The position numbers and the translations under genes are program-made. A model generated the notes under the pieces. It ran no database searches and had not been told where the DNA came from. It saw only the letters and a list, made by a program, of their open reading frames with translations. A stretch of DNA of 64,000 bases from Actinoallomurus soli (GTDB lineage Bacteria; Actinomycetota; Actinomycetes; Streptosporangiales; Streptosporangiaceae), in the NCBI RefSeq assembly GCF_024055715.1, contig NZ_JAMXMV010000010.1, forward strand, positions 124,001 to 188,000, written 5' to 3'. Positions 53,546-63,209 of the stretch are shown here, piece by piece (positions within the stretch are counted from its first letter, which is position 1; each line of letters starts with the position of its first letter).

Positions 53546-54694
53546 ATGACCGAGCTGCCGCTGTCCGGTGTCCTGGTCGCCGACTTCGGGCGGGTGCTGG
53601 CCGCGCCGTACGCCACCATGCTCCTCGCCGACCTCGGCGCCGACGTGATCAAGGTCGAGCGGCCGGAGCACGGGGACGACACCCGGGCGTGGGGGCCGCC
53701 GCACGCCCACGGCGAGGCCACCTACTTCCTGGCCGTCAACCGCAACAAGCGATCGGTCGTGCTCGACCTGCGCGACGAGACCGGCCTGCGCCGCGCCCGT
53801 GAACTGATGCGCCGGGCCGACGTGCTGATCGAGAACTTCCTGCCCGGCGTCATGGAGCGGTTCGGGCTCGGCTACCAGCAGGCGCATGCCTGCAACCCCG
53901 GCGTCGTCTACTGCTCGGTCACCGGATTCGGCGCGGGCGCCGGGGCCGCGCTGCCCGGCTACGACCTGCTCATCCAGGCGGTCGGCGGCCTGATGAGCGT
54001 CACCGGCCCCGGTCCCGGCGAGCCGGTCAAGACCGGGGTCGCCGTCGTGGACGTCCTCACCGGGCTGCACGCGGCGGTCGGCATCCTGGCCGCCCTGCGC
54101 CATCGCGACGCGACCGGGCAGGGCCAGCACGTCCAGGTGAACCTGCTGTCCACCCTGCTGTCGAGCCTGGTGAACCAGTCGGCCGGCTACACCCTCGCCG
54201 GCGCCGTGCCCACCGCGATGGGCAACCGGCATCCGTCGATCGCGCCGTACGAGCTGTTCCCGACCGCGGACCGGCCCATCGTCATCGCCGTGGGGAACGA
54301 CCGGCAGTTCGCCGCGCTGTGCCGCGGACTCGACGCACCCGAACTCGCCGACGACCCGCGCTTCACCACGAACGCCGACCGCGTCGCCCACGTCGAGGAA
54401 CTCGCCGGCCTGCTGGCGCGGCGGCTGCGCCGTGCGGGCGCCGACGACTGGTTCGCCCGCCTGACCCCCTTGGGCGTCCCCTGCGGCCCGGTGAACGACC
54501 TGGCCCAGGCGTTCGGGCTCGCCGAGCGCCTGGGCCTCGCCCCGTACGCCCCCCTTCCCGGCGACGGGCCGGATCTGAACCTCGTGGCCGACCCGATCGG
54601 GCTGTCCGCCACCCCGGCGCGGTACCGGCGACGCCCGCCCCGCCTGGGCGAGCACACCGACGAGATCACCGCCTGGCTCGACGACCCCGCCTGA
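53546..54694 (+). CDS. Family III CoA-transferase (CaiB/BaiF type)
   Basis: The 382-residue protein has the family signatures VADFGRVLAAPYATMLLADLGADVIKVE (in parts), DTRAWGPP, NRNKRSVVLDL and the catalytic Asp140 in LPGYDLLIQAVGGLMS. It moves CoA between carboxylic acids by way of an aspartyl-CoA thioester. The ATG at 53546 has GGGGAGGAG upstream. With the permease it probably activates an imported carboxylate; the substrate cannot be read from sequence. Confidence 0.92.
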   Translation: MTELPLSGVLVADFGRVLAAPYATMLLADLGADVIKVERPEHGDDTRAWGPPHAHGEATYFLAVNRNKRSVVLDLRDETGLRRARELMRRADVLIENFLPGVMERFGLGYQQAHACNPGVVYCSVTGFGAGAGAALPGYDLLIQAVGGLMSVTGPGPGEPVKTGVAVVDVLTGLHAAVGILAALRHRDATGQGQHVQVNLLSTLLSSLVNQSAGYTLAGAVPTAMGNRHPSIAPYELFPTADRPIVIAVGNDRQFAALCRGLDAPELADDPRFTTNADRVAHVEELAGLLARRLRRAGADDWFARLTPLGVPCGPVNDLAQAFGLAERLGLAPYAPLPGDGPDLNLVADPIGLSATPARYRRRPPRLGEHTDEITAWLDDPA

Positions 54695-54741
54695 CCTCGG
54701 GCACGGCACGCCGCGTCGTCCTCCCGGCGAAGGCCGGACCG

Positions 54742-54759
54742 GGTGACGACCGCGTCACC
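54742..54759. terminator. Small hairpin between convergent genes
   Basis: GGTGACG and CGTCACC pair over seven bases with a four-base tip, between the CoA-transferase and LAL regulator 3' ends. Confidence 0.45.
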
Positions 54760-54770
54760 GCAGCACGCTC

Positions 54771-57680
54771 TCAGTCGGCGAACAGTCGCAGGCGATGCGC
54801 CGTGGCCGCGGCCTCTCCTCGGCTGGTGACGCCGAGCTTGGCGATGATCCGGGAGACGTGCACGCTGGCCGTCTTCTCGGAGATGAACAGCCGCGCGCCG
54901 ATGCCCCGGTTCGACTCCCCCTCGGTCAGCAGTCGGAGGACCTCTCGTTCGCGTGACGTGAGACCGAGCGGGTCGGCTCTCCGTGCCTTCACCGGCGCCC
55001 CGGAGGCATCGGAGATCGGCAGGCGGAAGCTCCGCGCCAGCGCCTCGATCTCCGCGCTGAGGATGCTCGCGCCCAGGTCACGGGCCTCCTTCGCGGCCGT
55101 GGTGAGCAGGCTCCGTGCGCCGCGGTCGTCCCGCATCGCGAGGGCCGCCTCGGCCGCGCGTCGCCGTGCGTGACAGGCGAGGTACGGGTTCCCCGCCTTC
55201 TCCCACGCCGCCACGACGTCGTGCCAGAGCGGGCTCGCCGCGCCGATGGAGTCCAGCTCGGCGGCGAACTGCGCGGCATGGGCCCGCCACGGCGGCGTGT
55301 CGGTCGGCAGGTCGGCCGCGACCGAGCGGAGCAGCTCGGTGAGGTCTGCGATCTCGTCGGGTCCTGCAGGGACGCGCGGGTGTACCCCCGCCTCGATCAT
55401 CGCTCCGGTGGTCACCAGCGCCCACGCGTGCGCCGCGAGCCGGCCGCGTACCCGCGCCGAGCCGAGGGCGCGGGCCACCGTACGGCGGGCGTGGTCGACG
55501 CGGTTCTCCCGGAACGCGATCTCCGCGTCCAGCCGGGCCATCGCCAGGAGACCGTCGTCGAGGCGGGGGTCCGGGCCGAAGTCCCCGCAGGCGGCGGAGA
55601 GGGACCGCGCTGCCGCCGTGAGGTCCCCGCGTGCGAGCGCGAGCTCGCCGCGCAGCAGGCGCGGATGACCGGCGAAGGCACCGCTCGGGTGGGCCTCCAG
55701 CGCGTCCACCGCGACGGCGTCGGCGTCGTCCCAGAGCCCCATCGCGAAGAAGGCCATGCCGAGGTTCGCGGCCAGGAGGGCGCCGAGCGTGGCGGAGAGC
55801 CCGCTTGCTCGTGCGGCGGCCAGCCCTTCCCGTGCGACGGTCACCGTCTCCGCGTGCAGCCCGGCCGCCCACAGCTCCCCCGAGAGGTGGACGCACGCGC
55901 GGGCGAGCCCGGGCAGGTCGCCGCGGCTCCCGGCGAGCGTGCGCGCCACTTCGAAGGCGGCCACCGCGCGTTCGTACCGCCCGTCCCGGGCCAGTGCGGC
56001 GCCCTGGGTCGTCAGCGCGGCGACCTGGAGTTCGCCGTCGCCCACCGTACGAGCGATCCGCAGGGCCTCCTCAGCGATCTCACGTCCGCGAACGGCGTCG
56101 CCGTGTCCGATCAGCGCGGAGGCCAGGATCTCCAGAACGGTCCCACGGGCCACGGAGTCGCCCGCGGGTACCAGCCGCTCGGCCTCCTCCAGCGCCGGCA
56201 CGGCGTCGCCCGCCCTGCCGAGGCCGAGCAGGTGCCTGCCACGGTGTGCGAGCGACAACGCGGTCCGCTCCGGGCGCCGCGCCCGGTCGGCGCCGGCGAG
56301 CGCCCGCTCGATCAGGCCGAGACCCTGCTCGTACTCCCCGGCGAGCCAGGCGGCGTGCGATGCCTCGTACGCGAGATCGCCCTGATCCACCTCGGCCGGA
56401 GCCTGCGCCGACAGGTCCAGGGCCCGTCGCAGCAGCCGCCACCGCTCGGCGTGCGCATTCAGGCGCTTGGCGACGGCCGCCGCCCGCACCAGGGCCGGCA
56501 ACGCGCGCGCCGGTTCTCCGGCACCCGCCCAGTGGTACGCGAGGCCGCCCGGCAGCCGCTCCGGAGGAAGCAGTTCGGGCCGGGTCTCGAGCGCGACGGC
56601 GTACGCCCGGTGCAGCCGCATGCGCTCACCCGGCAGGAGATCGGCGACGAGCGCCTCCCGTACGAGCGCGTGCCGGAAGTCGTACCCCTCGCCGTCGGCG
56701 ACGAGCACGTGCGCGTCGATGGCCGCGCGCAGCGCGTCGAGCAACGTCTCGTCGGGCAGGCCGGCCACCGCGGCGACGACCGGGTGCGGCACCCGCGACC
56801 TTTCGATCGCGATGAGCCGGATCACCTGACGCGAGAGATCGGGAAGGCATTCGATCCGGCTGATCAGGAGATCCCGCAGTGAGTCGTCCAGGCTGAAGGA
56901 GGTTCCGCCGCGCTGCGCCCGGAGGAGTTCCTCGACGAGGAAGGCGTTCCCGCCGGAACGGTCGAAGACGCGACGGACGAGCGTGCACGACGGCCGCCCG
57001 CCCAGAGCCGCGGCGATCAGCTCGGCGGTCTCGGCACGGCCGAGACGTCCGAGTTCGAGGTGCCGGACGCCTTCCACGCGTTTGAACTCGGCCAGGAAGG
57101 GCCGCAGCGGGTGGCCTCGGTGAAGGTCGTCGGAGCGGTACGTCGCGATGATGAGGACGCGGGTGTCGCGCAGGTTGCGCGCGAGCACGTCGAGGAGCAG
57201 GCGCGTTGCCTCGTCGGCCCAGTGCAGGTCCTCGACGATGATCACAACGGGGTGATCGGCGCCGAGGCGCTGGACGAACACGGCGAACTGGTGGAACAGC
57301 CTGGCCTGGCCCGCGGGTGCGCCGCCGGGCGGCGCGAATCCCGGCTCGGGAAGGAGCCGGGCGAGGTCCGGCAGGCCGGAGCACAACGCGATCAGCGGGT
57401 CCGTCCCGATCCTGCCGATGAGTCCGCGGAGCGCCATGAGGATCGGGGCGAGGGGGAGACCGTCCCGGTCCGACGCCACGCACGCGCCCGTGAGGACCGT
57501 GACGCCACGGTCCCGGGCGCCGTCGGCGAACCGCTCGACCAGCCGGGTCTTGCCGACGCCGGCCTCGCCGCCGACCAGCACCACCTGCGCATCGCCCATG
57601 GCGGCTTCGTCGAGCGCGGCGGCGAGCACCTCGTACTCCCGCCGCCGGCCCACGAACGATCTTGCAGGCGTCCGCCCCAC
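54771..57680 (-). CDS. LAL-type LuxR regulator (large ATP-binding)
   Basis: The 969-residue protein has an N-terminal AAA/STAND ATPase with Walker A GGEAGVGKT (residues 37-45) and Walker B VVIIVEDLHWAD, a long TPR-like helical region (about 350-860), and a C-terminal LuxR HTH (LTSREREVLRLLTEGESNRGI, KTASVHVSRIIAKL). Such MalT-like regulators act as ATP-dependent activators of pathway genes. The GTG at 57680 has GGAGGG a few bases upstream; the frame is open further but unsupported. It may control neighbouring genes, but no target site is evident. Confidence 0.93.
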   Translation of the reverse strand: MGRTPARSFVGRRREYEVLAAALDEAAMGDAQVVLVGGEAGVGKTRLVERFADGARDRGVTVLTGACVASDRDGLPLAPILMALRGLIGRIGTDPLIALCSGLPDLARLLPEPGFAPPGGAPAGQARLFHQFAVFVQRLGADHPVVIIVEDLHWADEATRLLLDVLARNLRDTRVLIIATYRSDDLHRGHPLRPFLAEFKRVEGVRHLELGRLGRAETAELIAAALGGRPSCTLVRRVFDRSGGNAFLVEELLRAQRGGTSFSLDDSLRDLLISRIECLPDLSRQVIRLIAIERSRVPHPVVAAVAGLPDETLLDALRAAIDAHVLVADGEGYDFRHALVREALVADLLPGERMRLHRAYAVALETRPELLPPERLPGGLAYHWAGAGEPARALPALVRAAAVAKRLNAHAERWRLLRRALDLSAQAPAEVDQGDLAYEASHAAWLAGEYEQGLGLIERALAGADRARRPERTALSLAHRGRHLLGLGRAGDAVPALEEAERLVPAGDSVARGTVLEILASALIGHGDAVRGREIAEEALRIARTVGDGELQVAALTTQGAALARDGRYERAVAAFEVARTLAGSRGDLPGLARACVHLSGELWAAGLHAETVTVAREGLAAARASGLSATLGALLAANLGMAFFAMGLWDDADAVAVDALEAHPSGAFAGHPRLLRGELALARGDLTAAARSLSAACGDFGPDPRLDDGLLAMARLDAEIAFRENRVDHARRTVARALGSARVRGRLAAHAWALVTTGAMIEAGVHPRVPAGPDEIADLTELLRSVAADLPTDTPPWRAHAAQFAAELDSIGAASPLWHDVVAAWEKAGNPYLACHARRRAAEAALAMRDDRGARSLLTTAAKEARDLGASILSAEIEALARSFRLPISDASGAPVKARRADPLGLTSREREVLRLLTEGESNRGIGARLFISEKTASVHVSRIIAKLGVTSRGEAAATAHRLRLFAD

Positions 57681-57982
57681 ATTCCCTCCGGATCTGGCGA
57701 TGTCCCGGCCACACGGGATCCCGGGAAGCCGGTGCGGTCGCCCGCCGATCCCGGGCCCGGCGATTCCGTGCCCGGGGAAGATTCCGTGCACGGGGAAACG
57801 GACGGCCGCAACCGGCCGGCCGGTTCCCCGTTTCCGCGGGTTCCGGCTTCGGCCGCCAATCCTGAGGCACGACCGGGGTCTTGCCGCAAGCCCCCCGGTG
57901 CGCTATACGTTGAGAGTGGCGGGGAGAGCTCTCCCCGCTTTTTCCGTGCGGCGCCGGAGCGGGACGACCCCGCCGAGTGAGG
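57681..57982. other. 302-bp intergenic region upstream of the LAL gene
   Basis: No gene is supported. It holds a perfect palindrome with T-run (57919-57943) and a plus-strand promoter-like pair (TTGCCG 57881-57886, TATACG 57904-57909, 17-base spacer) just before it. Confidence 0.5.
57919..57943 (+). terminator. Perfect 20-bp palindrome with T-run
   Basis: GCGGGGAGAG and CTCTCCCCGC are exact complements with no spare loop and TTTTT follows on the plus strand. It lies 40-64 bases beyond the stop codon of the AAA gene, which reads on the minus strand and on that side has no T-run, so its orientation does not match a known gene. Confidence 0.7.
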
Positions 57983-60900
57983 TCACAGGTACAGGCCGGG
58001 CCGCCCCTCGGCCGTCTCGGGCGCGTCTTCTTCCGGCAGGTCCTCGACGCGCAGGACGCCGATGTCGGTGGCGCTCAGGTCCGTCGCGCCCGGGTCCGTG
58101 GTGATGCGCTCGGCCTGCCGGCCGATCGTCGCTTCGAGCAGGTTCCGGATCATTCGGCCGTTGCCGAACGACGGGCCGCGCTCCGTACGGCGGAGGCGTG
58201 CGCCGACCGCGTCGCGAACGTCCGGTGCGAGGGCGAAGCCCTCCTTCTCCGCCATGGACGCGAAGATCGCCACGAGCTCCTCGTCCGAGTAGTCCGGGAA
58301 CTCCAGCCGTTTCGGGAAGCGCGACGCGAGACCCGGGTTGTCGTTCAGGAACACGTCCATCTCCCCGCCGTAGCCGGCGACGATCACCACGAGGTCGGCG
58401 CGGTGGTCCTCCATCAGCTTCACCAGCGTGGCGACCGCCTCATGGCCGTAGTCCCAGGGCGACTGACGCGGGGTGAGCGTGTACGCCTCGTCGATGAACA
58501 GCACCGCGCCGAGCGCACGCTCGACCACGCCGGTCACCTGCGCGGCCGTCTGGCCGATGTACCGGGCGACGAGATCGGCGCGCGAGACCTCGACGAGGTG
58601 GCCGGACGACAGCAGACCGAGATCGGCGTAGACACCGGCGAGTACGCGCGCCACCGACGTCTTGGCGGTGCCGGGATTGCCGGAGAACACCAGGTGCCGG
58701 GCGGGCGCGCTCACCGGCAGGCCGGCCTCCCGGCGCAGGCTCTCGCTCCGCGCCTCGGCCACCAGCCGCCGTACCTCCCGCTTGACGTCCGTGAGACCGA
58801 TCATCGCGTCGAGTTCGGCGATCGGGTCGGCGGACCGCCTGGTGCGGACGCGGCCGCTCAGCGTGCCGGGGATGTCCTCGGCGCGGAGTTCGGCGGGGTC
58901 CGCGTCCGCCGCGTCGACCAGGCGGCGGGACTGCAGGGCGGACGCGCGTTCGAGGAGGTTGCGCATGAGCCGGGCGTTCCCGAACGAGCGTCCCCGCGGC
59001 TGCCGGCGGATGAGCCCGCGGACCTTGTCCGCGACGCCCTCGCCGAGCCGCAGGCCCGCCTCGGCCGCCCGCAGCTCCAGGATCTCGATCAGCTCGTCGT
59101 CGCCGTAGTCCGGGAAGCGCACCGTCGTGGGAAAGCGGGAGGCCAGACCGGGGTTGGCGGACAGGAAGTCGAACATCTCCGCCTCGTACCCGGCGACGAC
59201 CACGGCGAGATCGTCGCGGTGGTCGTCCATGAACTTGAGCAGCTCCGTGATCGCCTCGGGGCCGTAGTCGTCGGGGCTGTCCGACCGGGCCAGGGAGTAC
59301 GCCTCGTCGATGAACAGGACGCCGCCGAGCGCCTGCTCCGCCAGGCGCCGGGTCTTGACCGCGGTCTGGCCGACGTACTGCCCCACCAGGTCCGAGCGGG
59401 TCGCCTCCACCAGATGGCCCGACGTCAGCAGGCCGGACCGCTTGTAGATGCCCGCGAGCAGCCGTGCCACGTGGGTCTTTCCGGTTCCCGGGTTGCCGGT
59501 GAACACCATGTGCCGGGCGGGGACCACGGCGCGCAGTCCCGCCTCACGGCGCTTGCGCGCCGCCTCCGCCTGGGCCAGCCACAGCTCGATCTCCTGCTTG
59601 ACCTCGCCGAGCCCGACGAGGGCGCGGAGCTCGGCGAGCGGGTCCGTGTGGACGCCGTCGGCGACGAAGGCGGCGGGAACGTCCGCGAGGGTCACGGCCG
59701 GACGGGTTCCCGGCGTCGTACGGGACCGGACCTGCTCGATCAGGGTCTCCGCGAGACTGTGCGCCAGCCGGGCGTTGCGCAGGTTGCGGACCGGCGGCGT
59801 ACGGGCGAGGAGCGCGCCGGCCGCGGTCGCGGCGTCGGGTTCGGTGGTGCCGCCGCGCTGCTCCACCGCCCGGCGGAAGAGCTCGGCGTACCCCTCGGCG
59901 GTGAACGGCCGGGTGCGGACGATCTGGAACCGCTGGAGCAGGCCCGGGTTGACCTCCCGCAGCCGCTCGTCGCCGCGCGCCTCGGTCAGCGCCACGACGT
60001 GCAGGTCGTCGTAGACGTCGAGCAGCCGGTGCAGTTCCTCCATCACGGCGCCGCCGTTCTGCGGATCGCCGGCCAGAACGTCGAGGTTGTCGATGATGAC
60101 GAGGCGTTCGCCGCAGGAGTCGCGTACGGCGACGTGGAAGGCGGCCACCGCGTCGTTCTGCCCCGAGTAGATGGCGTCCGACATCCAGAGGGGGCCGCCG
60201 GGCAGCCCGCGGCCACGCATGATCCGCTCCACTTCCTGGGCGGCGTCGTGCTTTCCGGTGCCGTCCGGTCCCGCGATGAGCAGCCGCACCGGGCCGGAAC
60301 GCGCCGCGCCCATCGCCCGCAGCATCGCGACGACGTCCGGCTGTCCGATCAGCGCGGATCCGTAGTCGGCGGTCTCGGCGCTCGCCTTCGCGGATTCGGC
60401 GGCGCCGCCGGCGCCGAAGCGGGCGGCGAGCGGATTGGCGACGACGCGCCGCGGCTGGAAGAGCCGGATCTGGTCATAGGTGAAGCCGCCGACGGGAACG
60501 CCGTACTCATCCGGGTCGGCCGGTTCGCCGGGAAGGCCGTGCACCGCGCACACGAACCGGACCGCCATGTCCAGCCAGGCGCGGCACACGTCGGCCTGCC
60601 CGGCGGCCAGCCCCTGGGCCAGCCAGGTGCGGATCCGGCCGGACCAGTCCTGCGGGTCGGCCTCCGCGAGCGCCTCGGTCACCTCCGCCGTACGGGCGCC
60701 GAGCACGACGGCCACCTCGGCGGGCACCGACTCCCGACCGATCGCCCGCAGCAGGCCGGCGATGCCGTAGCCGGGCGGTCCGGGCAGCGGCACGACGTCA
60801 CGGAGATGGTCGTGGGTGGGCAGGAGCCCCTCACAGACCCAGCGGAGGTGGTCCAGCGGGCCCGCCAGCTCCGGCAGAGCGCCGAGGATCTCCTCGTCCG

Positions 60901-61435
60901 CGGCCGCCGCCCACTGCTCACGCCGGTCCTCGGGCGGGACGGCCGGGTCGTACGGCGCCGTCTCGTACAGGCGGAGCAGCGCCTGCCGCCGCGACTCGGC
61001 CGGTTCGAGGCCCGCGAACGCGGCCACGCAGTCGCGGGCCAGCTCGCGGGCGGTCGCGTGGTTCTGGATGAACCACTCACCGTCCCGCAGATCCCACTGG
61101 TACGGCGGACGCCACGTCGTGACCGACGCGCCCCAGATGTCCGACTTGCGGGCCGGCGTGCGATCCAGCCACCGCCCGAAGATCTCCGCCTCCAGGTCGG
61201 CGCGGTTCCCGGCGCGGATCGCGCCGACGCCGAGCAGGTACTGGAGGATGCTCGACATCTCGTCGAGCACCAGGTCCGGCCGGCCGCCGGCCCGTTCGTC
61301 GGCCATGAGCGTCTCGGCCCTGGCGGCGATCTCCTCGAACGTGCCGTCCGGCACCCGCCAGGGCCGGCCGTACGCGTACAGGTCGAGCACCGGCTCGTCG
61401 CCGAGGAGGATCTTCAGCTGCTCCGGCAGTCCCAC
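57983..61435 (-). CDS. Triple-AAA ATPase of CbxX/CfxQ (SpoVK-like) type
   Basis: The 1150-residue protein has an N-terminal helical region without known domain (1-360) and three AAA modules. Module 1 is degenerate: Walker A GPDGTGKH (389-396) and Walker B LVIIDN, where the catalytic Glu is Asn. Modules 2 and 3 are complete, with GNPGTGKT (647-654) and VLFIDEAYSL, and GNPGTAKT (919-926) and VLFIDEAYTL, both with the pore GQYVGQTAVKT / ARYIGQTAAQV and RSFGNARLMRNL / PSFGNGRMIRNL segments of CbxX. Such proteins are hexameric remodelling ATPases, related to rubisco activase CfxQ and EccA. It is 40 bases downstream of the TPR-DUF1266 gene. Confidence 0.9.
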   Translation of the reverse strand: MGLPEQLKILLGDEPVLDLYAYGRPWRVPDGTFEEIAARAETLMADERAGGRPDLVLDEMSSILQYLLGVGAIRAGNRADLEAEIFGRWLDRTPARKSDIWGASVTTWRPPYQWDLRDGEWFIQNHATARELARDCVAAFAGLEPAESRRQALLRLYETAPYDPAVPPEDRREQWAAAADEEILGALPELAGPLDHLRWVCEGLLPTHDHLRDVVPLPGPPGYGIAGLLRAIGRESVPAEVAVVLGARTAEVTEALAEADPQDWSGRIRTWLAQGLAAGQADVCRAWLDMAVRFVCAVHGLPGEPADPDEYGVPVGGFTYDQIRLFQPRRVVANPLAARFGAGGAAESAKASAETADYGSALIGQPDVVAMLRAMGAARSGPVRLLIAGPDGTGKHDAAQEVERIMRGRGLPGGPLWMSDAIYSGQNDAVAAFHVAVRDSCGERLVIIDNLDVLAGDPQNGGAVMEELHRLLDVYDDLHVVALTEARGDERLREVNPGLLQRFQIVRTRPFTAEGYAELFRRAVEQRGGTTEPDAATAAGALLARTPPVRNLRNARLAHSLAETLIEQVRSRTTPGTRPAVTLADVPAAFVADGVHTDPLAELRALVGLGEVKQEIELWLAQAEAARKRREAGLRAVVPARHMVFTGNPGTGKTHVARLLAGIYKRSGLLTSGHLVEATRSDLVGQYVGQTAVKTRRLAEQALGGVLFIDEAYSLARSDSPDDYGPEAITELLKFMDDHRDDLAVVVAGYEAEMFDFLSANPGLASRFPTTVRFPDYGDDELIEILELRAAEAGLRLGEGVADKVRGLIRRQPRGRSFGNARLMRNLLERASALQSRRLVDAADADPAELRAEDIPGTLSGRVRTRRSADPIAELDAMIGLTDVKREVRRLVAEARSESLRREAGLPVSAPARHLVFSGNPGTAKTSVARVLAGVYADLGLLSSGHLVEVSRADLVARYIGQTAAQVTGVVERALGAVLFIDEAYTLTPRQSPWDYGHEAVATLVKLMEDHRADLVVIVAGYGGEMDVFLNDNPGLASRFPKRLEFPDYSDEELVAIFASMAEKEGFALAPDVRDAVGARLRRTERGPSFGNGRMIRNLLEATIGRQAERITTDPGATDLSATDIGVLRVEDLPEEDAPETAEGRPGLYL

Positions 61436-61475
61436 GTGCGCCTGTCTTCCCGTGATTCGATTGATCGCCGCTGTT

Positions 61476-63209
61476 CTATACCACCGGCGGACCGGGCCGG
61501 TCAGGGTGTTCGATGGCGGACCAGGCGACGGCGTTCCACGGGCTACGGGAATTGGCCGGGTCGAGGAGCCGCCGGGCCGCCTCGACCGTCCTGCGATGCG
61601 ACGTCGGCCAGGTCTCGTCGGGTGTGCCGCGCAGGCCCTCGATCCACCGCGCCCGGCCGGCGAGGAAGTCGTCGGCGAAGGCGGCCCAGGACGGATAGAA
61701 CCGCACGGTCTGCGCGGCGATCCCGTGCAGAAGCCGCCACGCGGTCGCCTCGTCGAGGAAGCCGGCCGCGAAGCCGTAGCGCACGTTGTTGACGTACCTC
61801 GCGACGTCCCAGGCGAGCGGAGGGTGCCCGAGGTCCTCGGCGAGCGACATGCGGTGACCTCCGTCGGCCAGCCACTTCAGGGTCTCCAGCAGGTCCTGTT
61901 CCGAGGCCACGTCCCAGCTATCGGCGAGCACGTCCCGGGCGCCGGCCCGGTTGAGCCAGGAGTACGGATAGAGCGAGGCGTGCGTCGTGCACTGCGATCG
62001 CTCGATCATGATCGCGCTCAGCGAGACCAGCCACAGCCGGTGGACGGTGAGCGGCGCGGGGTTCCGCCACGCCGCCGGAGGATCGGTGAGGTTCGCCGCC
62101 AGCCTGCGGGTCAGCCGGTGGTCCGGGCCGAGGGCGCGCTCGCAGTCGGCGAGGATCCGCGCGTACTCGGTGAGGGCCTCGCCGCGCCGCCCGCCCCCGT
62201 CGTGGCTCTGGGCGAGTTCGCAGCGCGACTCCAGAGTGTCGGGGTGGTCCGGTCCGAAGAGGCGTTCGCGGCCGGCGAGCACCTGCTCCAGCAGAGGCGC
62301 CGACTCATCGAACCGGCCGAGCGCGTTGTACGTCACCGCGACGTTGCGCCGGAAGACGATGAGCTCGGGGTCCCCGGGGTCGAGGACGCGCTCGGCGGTG
62401 GCGAGGTTGTGCTCGTACAGCAGGCCCGCCTCCTCGAAGTGCTCGGCGTCGTCGAGCGAGACGGCGAGGGCGTTGCGCGCCGTGAGGGTGTCCGGGTGCT
62501 CGGAGCCCGCCGTCCGCACGAGGCTCGCCAGGATCTGCCGGTGTTGCTCGACCGCCTCGGCGGCTCGGCCGGTGTCCTCGAGAGCGGGAATGAGCTCCGC
62601 GCGGGCCTCCACGGTGTCCGGATGGTCCGCACCGAGGAGGCGTGCCCGATCGGCGATCAGACGTTCGTACTGCCCGACGGCATCGGCGAGGCGATCCGCG
62701 TCGGCGTACGCGCGCGCCAGTTCGTGGCGGGATTCCAGCGTGTCCGGGTGATCGGGGCCGAGCTTGTGCGCCTGCGCGGTGACCATCTGCTCGAGCAGGT
62801 CGGCGGAGTCCACGGGGCGACCGGCCCGGCGATAGGCGACGGCGAGATTTCCCATGGTCCGCAGGGCGCTCGGGCCGTCCGCCGGGTAGATCTGCACGAT
62901 GGCGAGGACCACCTGTTCGAGCAGGCTCACGGCCTCGTCCAGGTTCCCGAGCGCTTCGTGTGTCACCGCGAGTTGATTGCGCGCCAGCGCGGTGTCGAAG
63001 GCACCTGGGCCCAGCGTCCGCTCGCGGTCGGCGACGAGCCGCTCGTAGAGCGGGAGCGCCTCCTCGAAGCGACCGGCGTCGTAGTACGACGAGGCCAGTC
63101 GATCGCGGCAGGCGAGCGTGTGCGGATGGTCGGGGCCGAGAACACGCTCCGCCCGGGTGAGCTCCTCACGCTGCTCGAGAAGCGTCCCGGTGCTCTCGTC
63201 GCCGGTCAT
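61476..63209 (-). CDS. TPR protein with C-terminal DUF1266 domain
   Basis: The 577-residue protein has about seven NphA/Kinesin-light-chain-like TPR units (residues 15-345) with repeated GPDHPDTLESRHELARAY-type motifs, then a DUF1266 domain (about 385-540) with YPYSWLNRAGARDVLADSW, LAWDVARYVNNVRYGFAAGF and VRFYPSWAAFADDFLAGR. The function of DUF1266 is unknown. The ATG at 63209 overlaps the stop of the LuxR gene (ATGA). It is probably translated with the regulator and co-transcribed with the AAA ATPase. Confidence 0.85.
   Translation of the reverse strand: MTGDESTGTLLEQREELTRAERVLGPDHPHTLACRDRLASSYYDAGRFEEALPLYERLVADRERTLGPGAFDTALARNQLAVTHEALGNLDEAVSLLEQVVLAIVQIYPADGPSALRTMGNLAVAYRRAGRPVDSADLLEQMVTAQAHKLGPDHPDTLESRHELARAYADADRLADAVGQYERLIADRARLLGADHPDTVEARAELIPALEDTGRAAEAVEQHRQILASLVRTAGSEHPDTLTARNALAVSLDDAEHFEEAGLLYEHNLATAERVLDPGDPELIVFRRNVAVTYNALGRFDESAPLLEQVLAGRERLFGPDHPDTLESRCELAQSHDGGGRRGEALTEYARILADCERALGPDHRLTRRLAANLTDPPAAWRNPAPLTVHRLWLVSLSAIMIERSQCTTHASLYPYSWLNRAGARDVLADSWDVASEQDLLETLKWLADGGHRMSLAEDLGHPPLAWDVARYVNNVRYGFAAGFLDEATAWRLLHGIAAQTVRFYPSWAAFADDFLAGRARWIEGLRGTPDETWPTSHRRTVEAARRLLDPANSRSPWNAVAWSAIEHPDRPGPPVV

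Noticed and set aside
57977-61792. Plus-strand open frame of 1271 codons opposite the triple-AAA gene
   Set aside because: It is a mirror frame caused by high-GC third positions; the minus-strand protein has three AAA signatures and the plus frame has no motifs or start signal.
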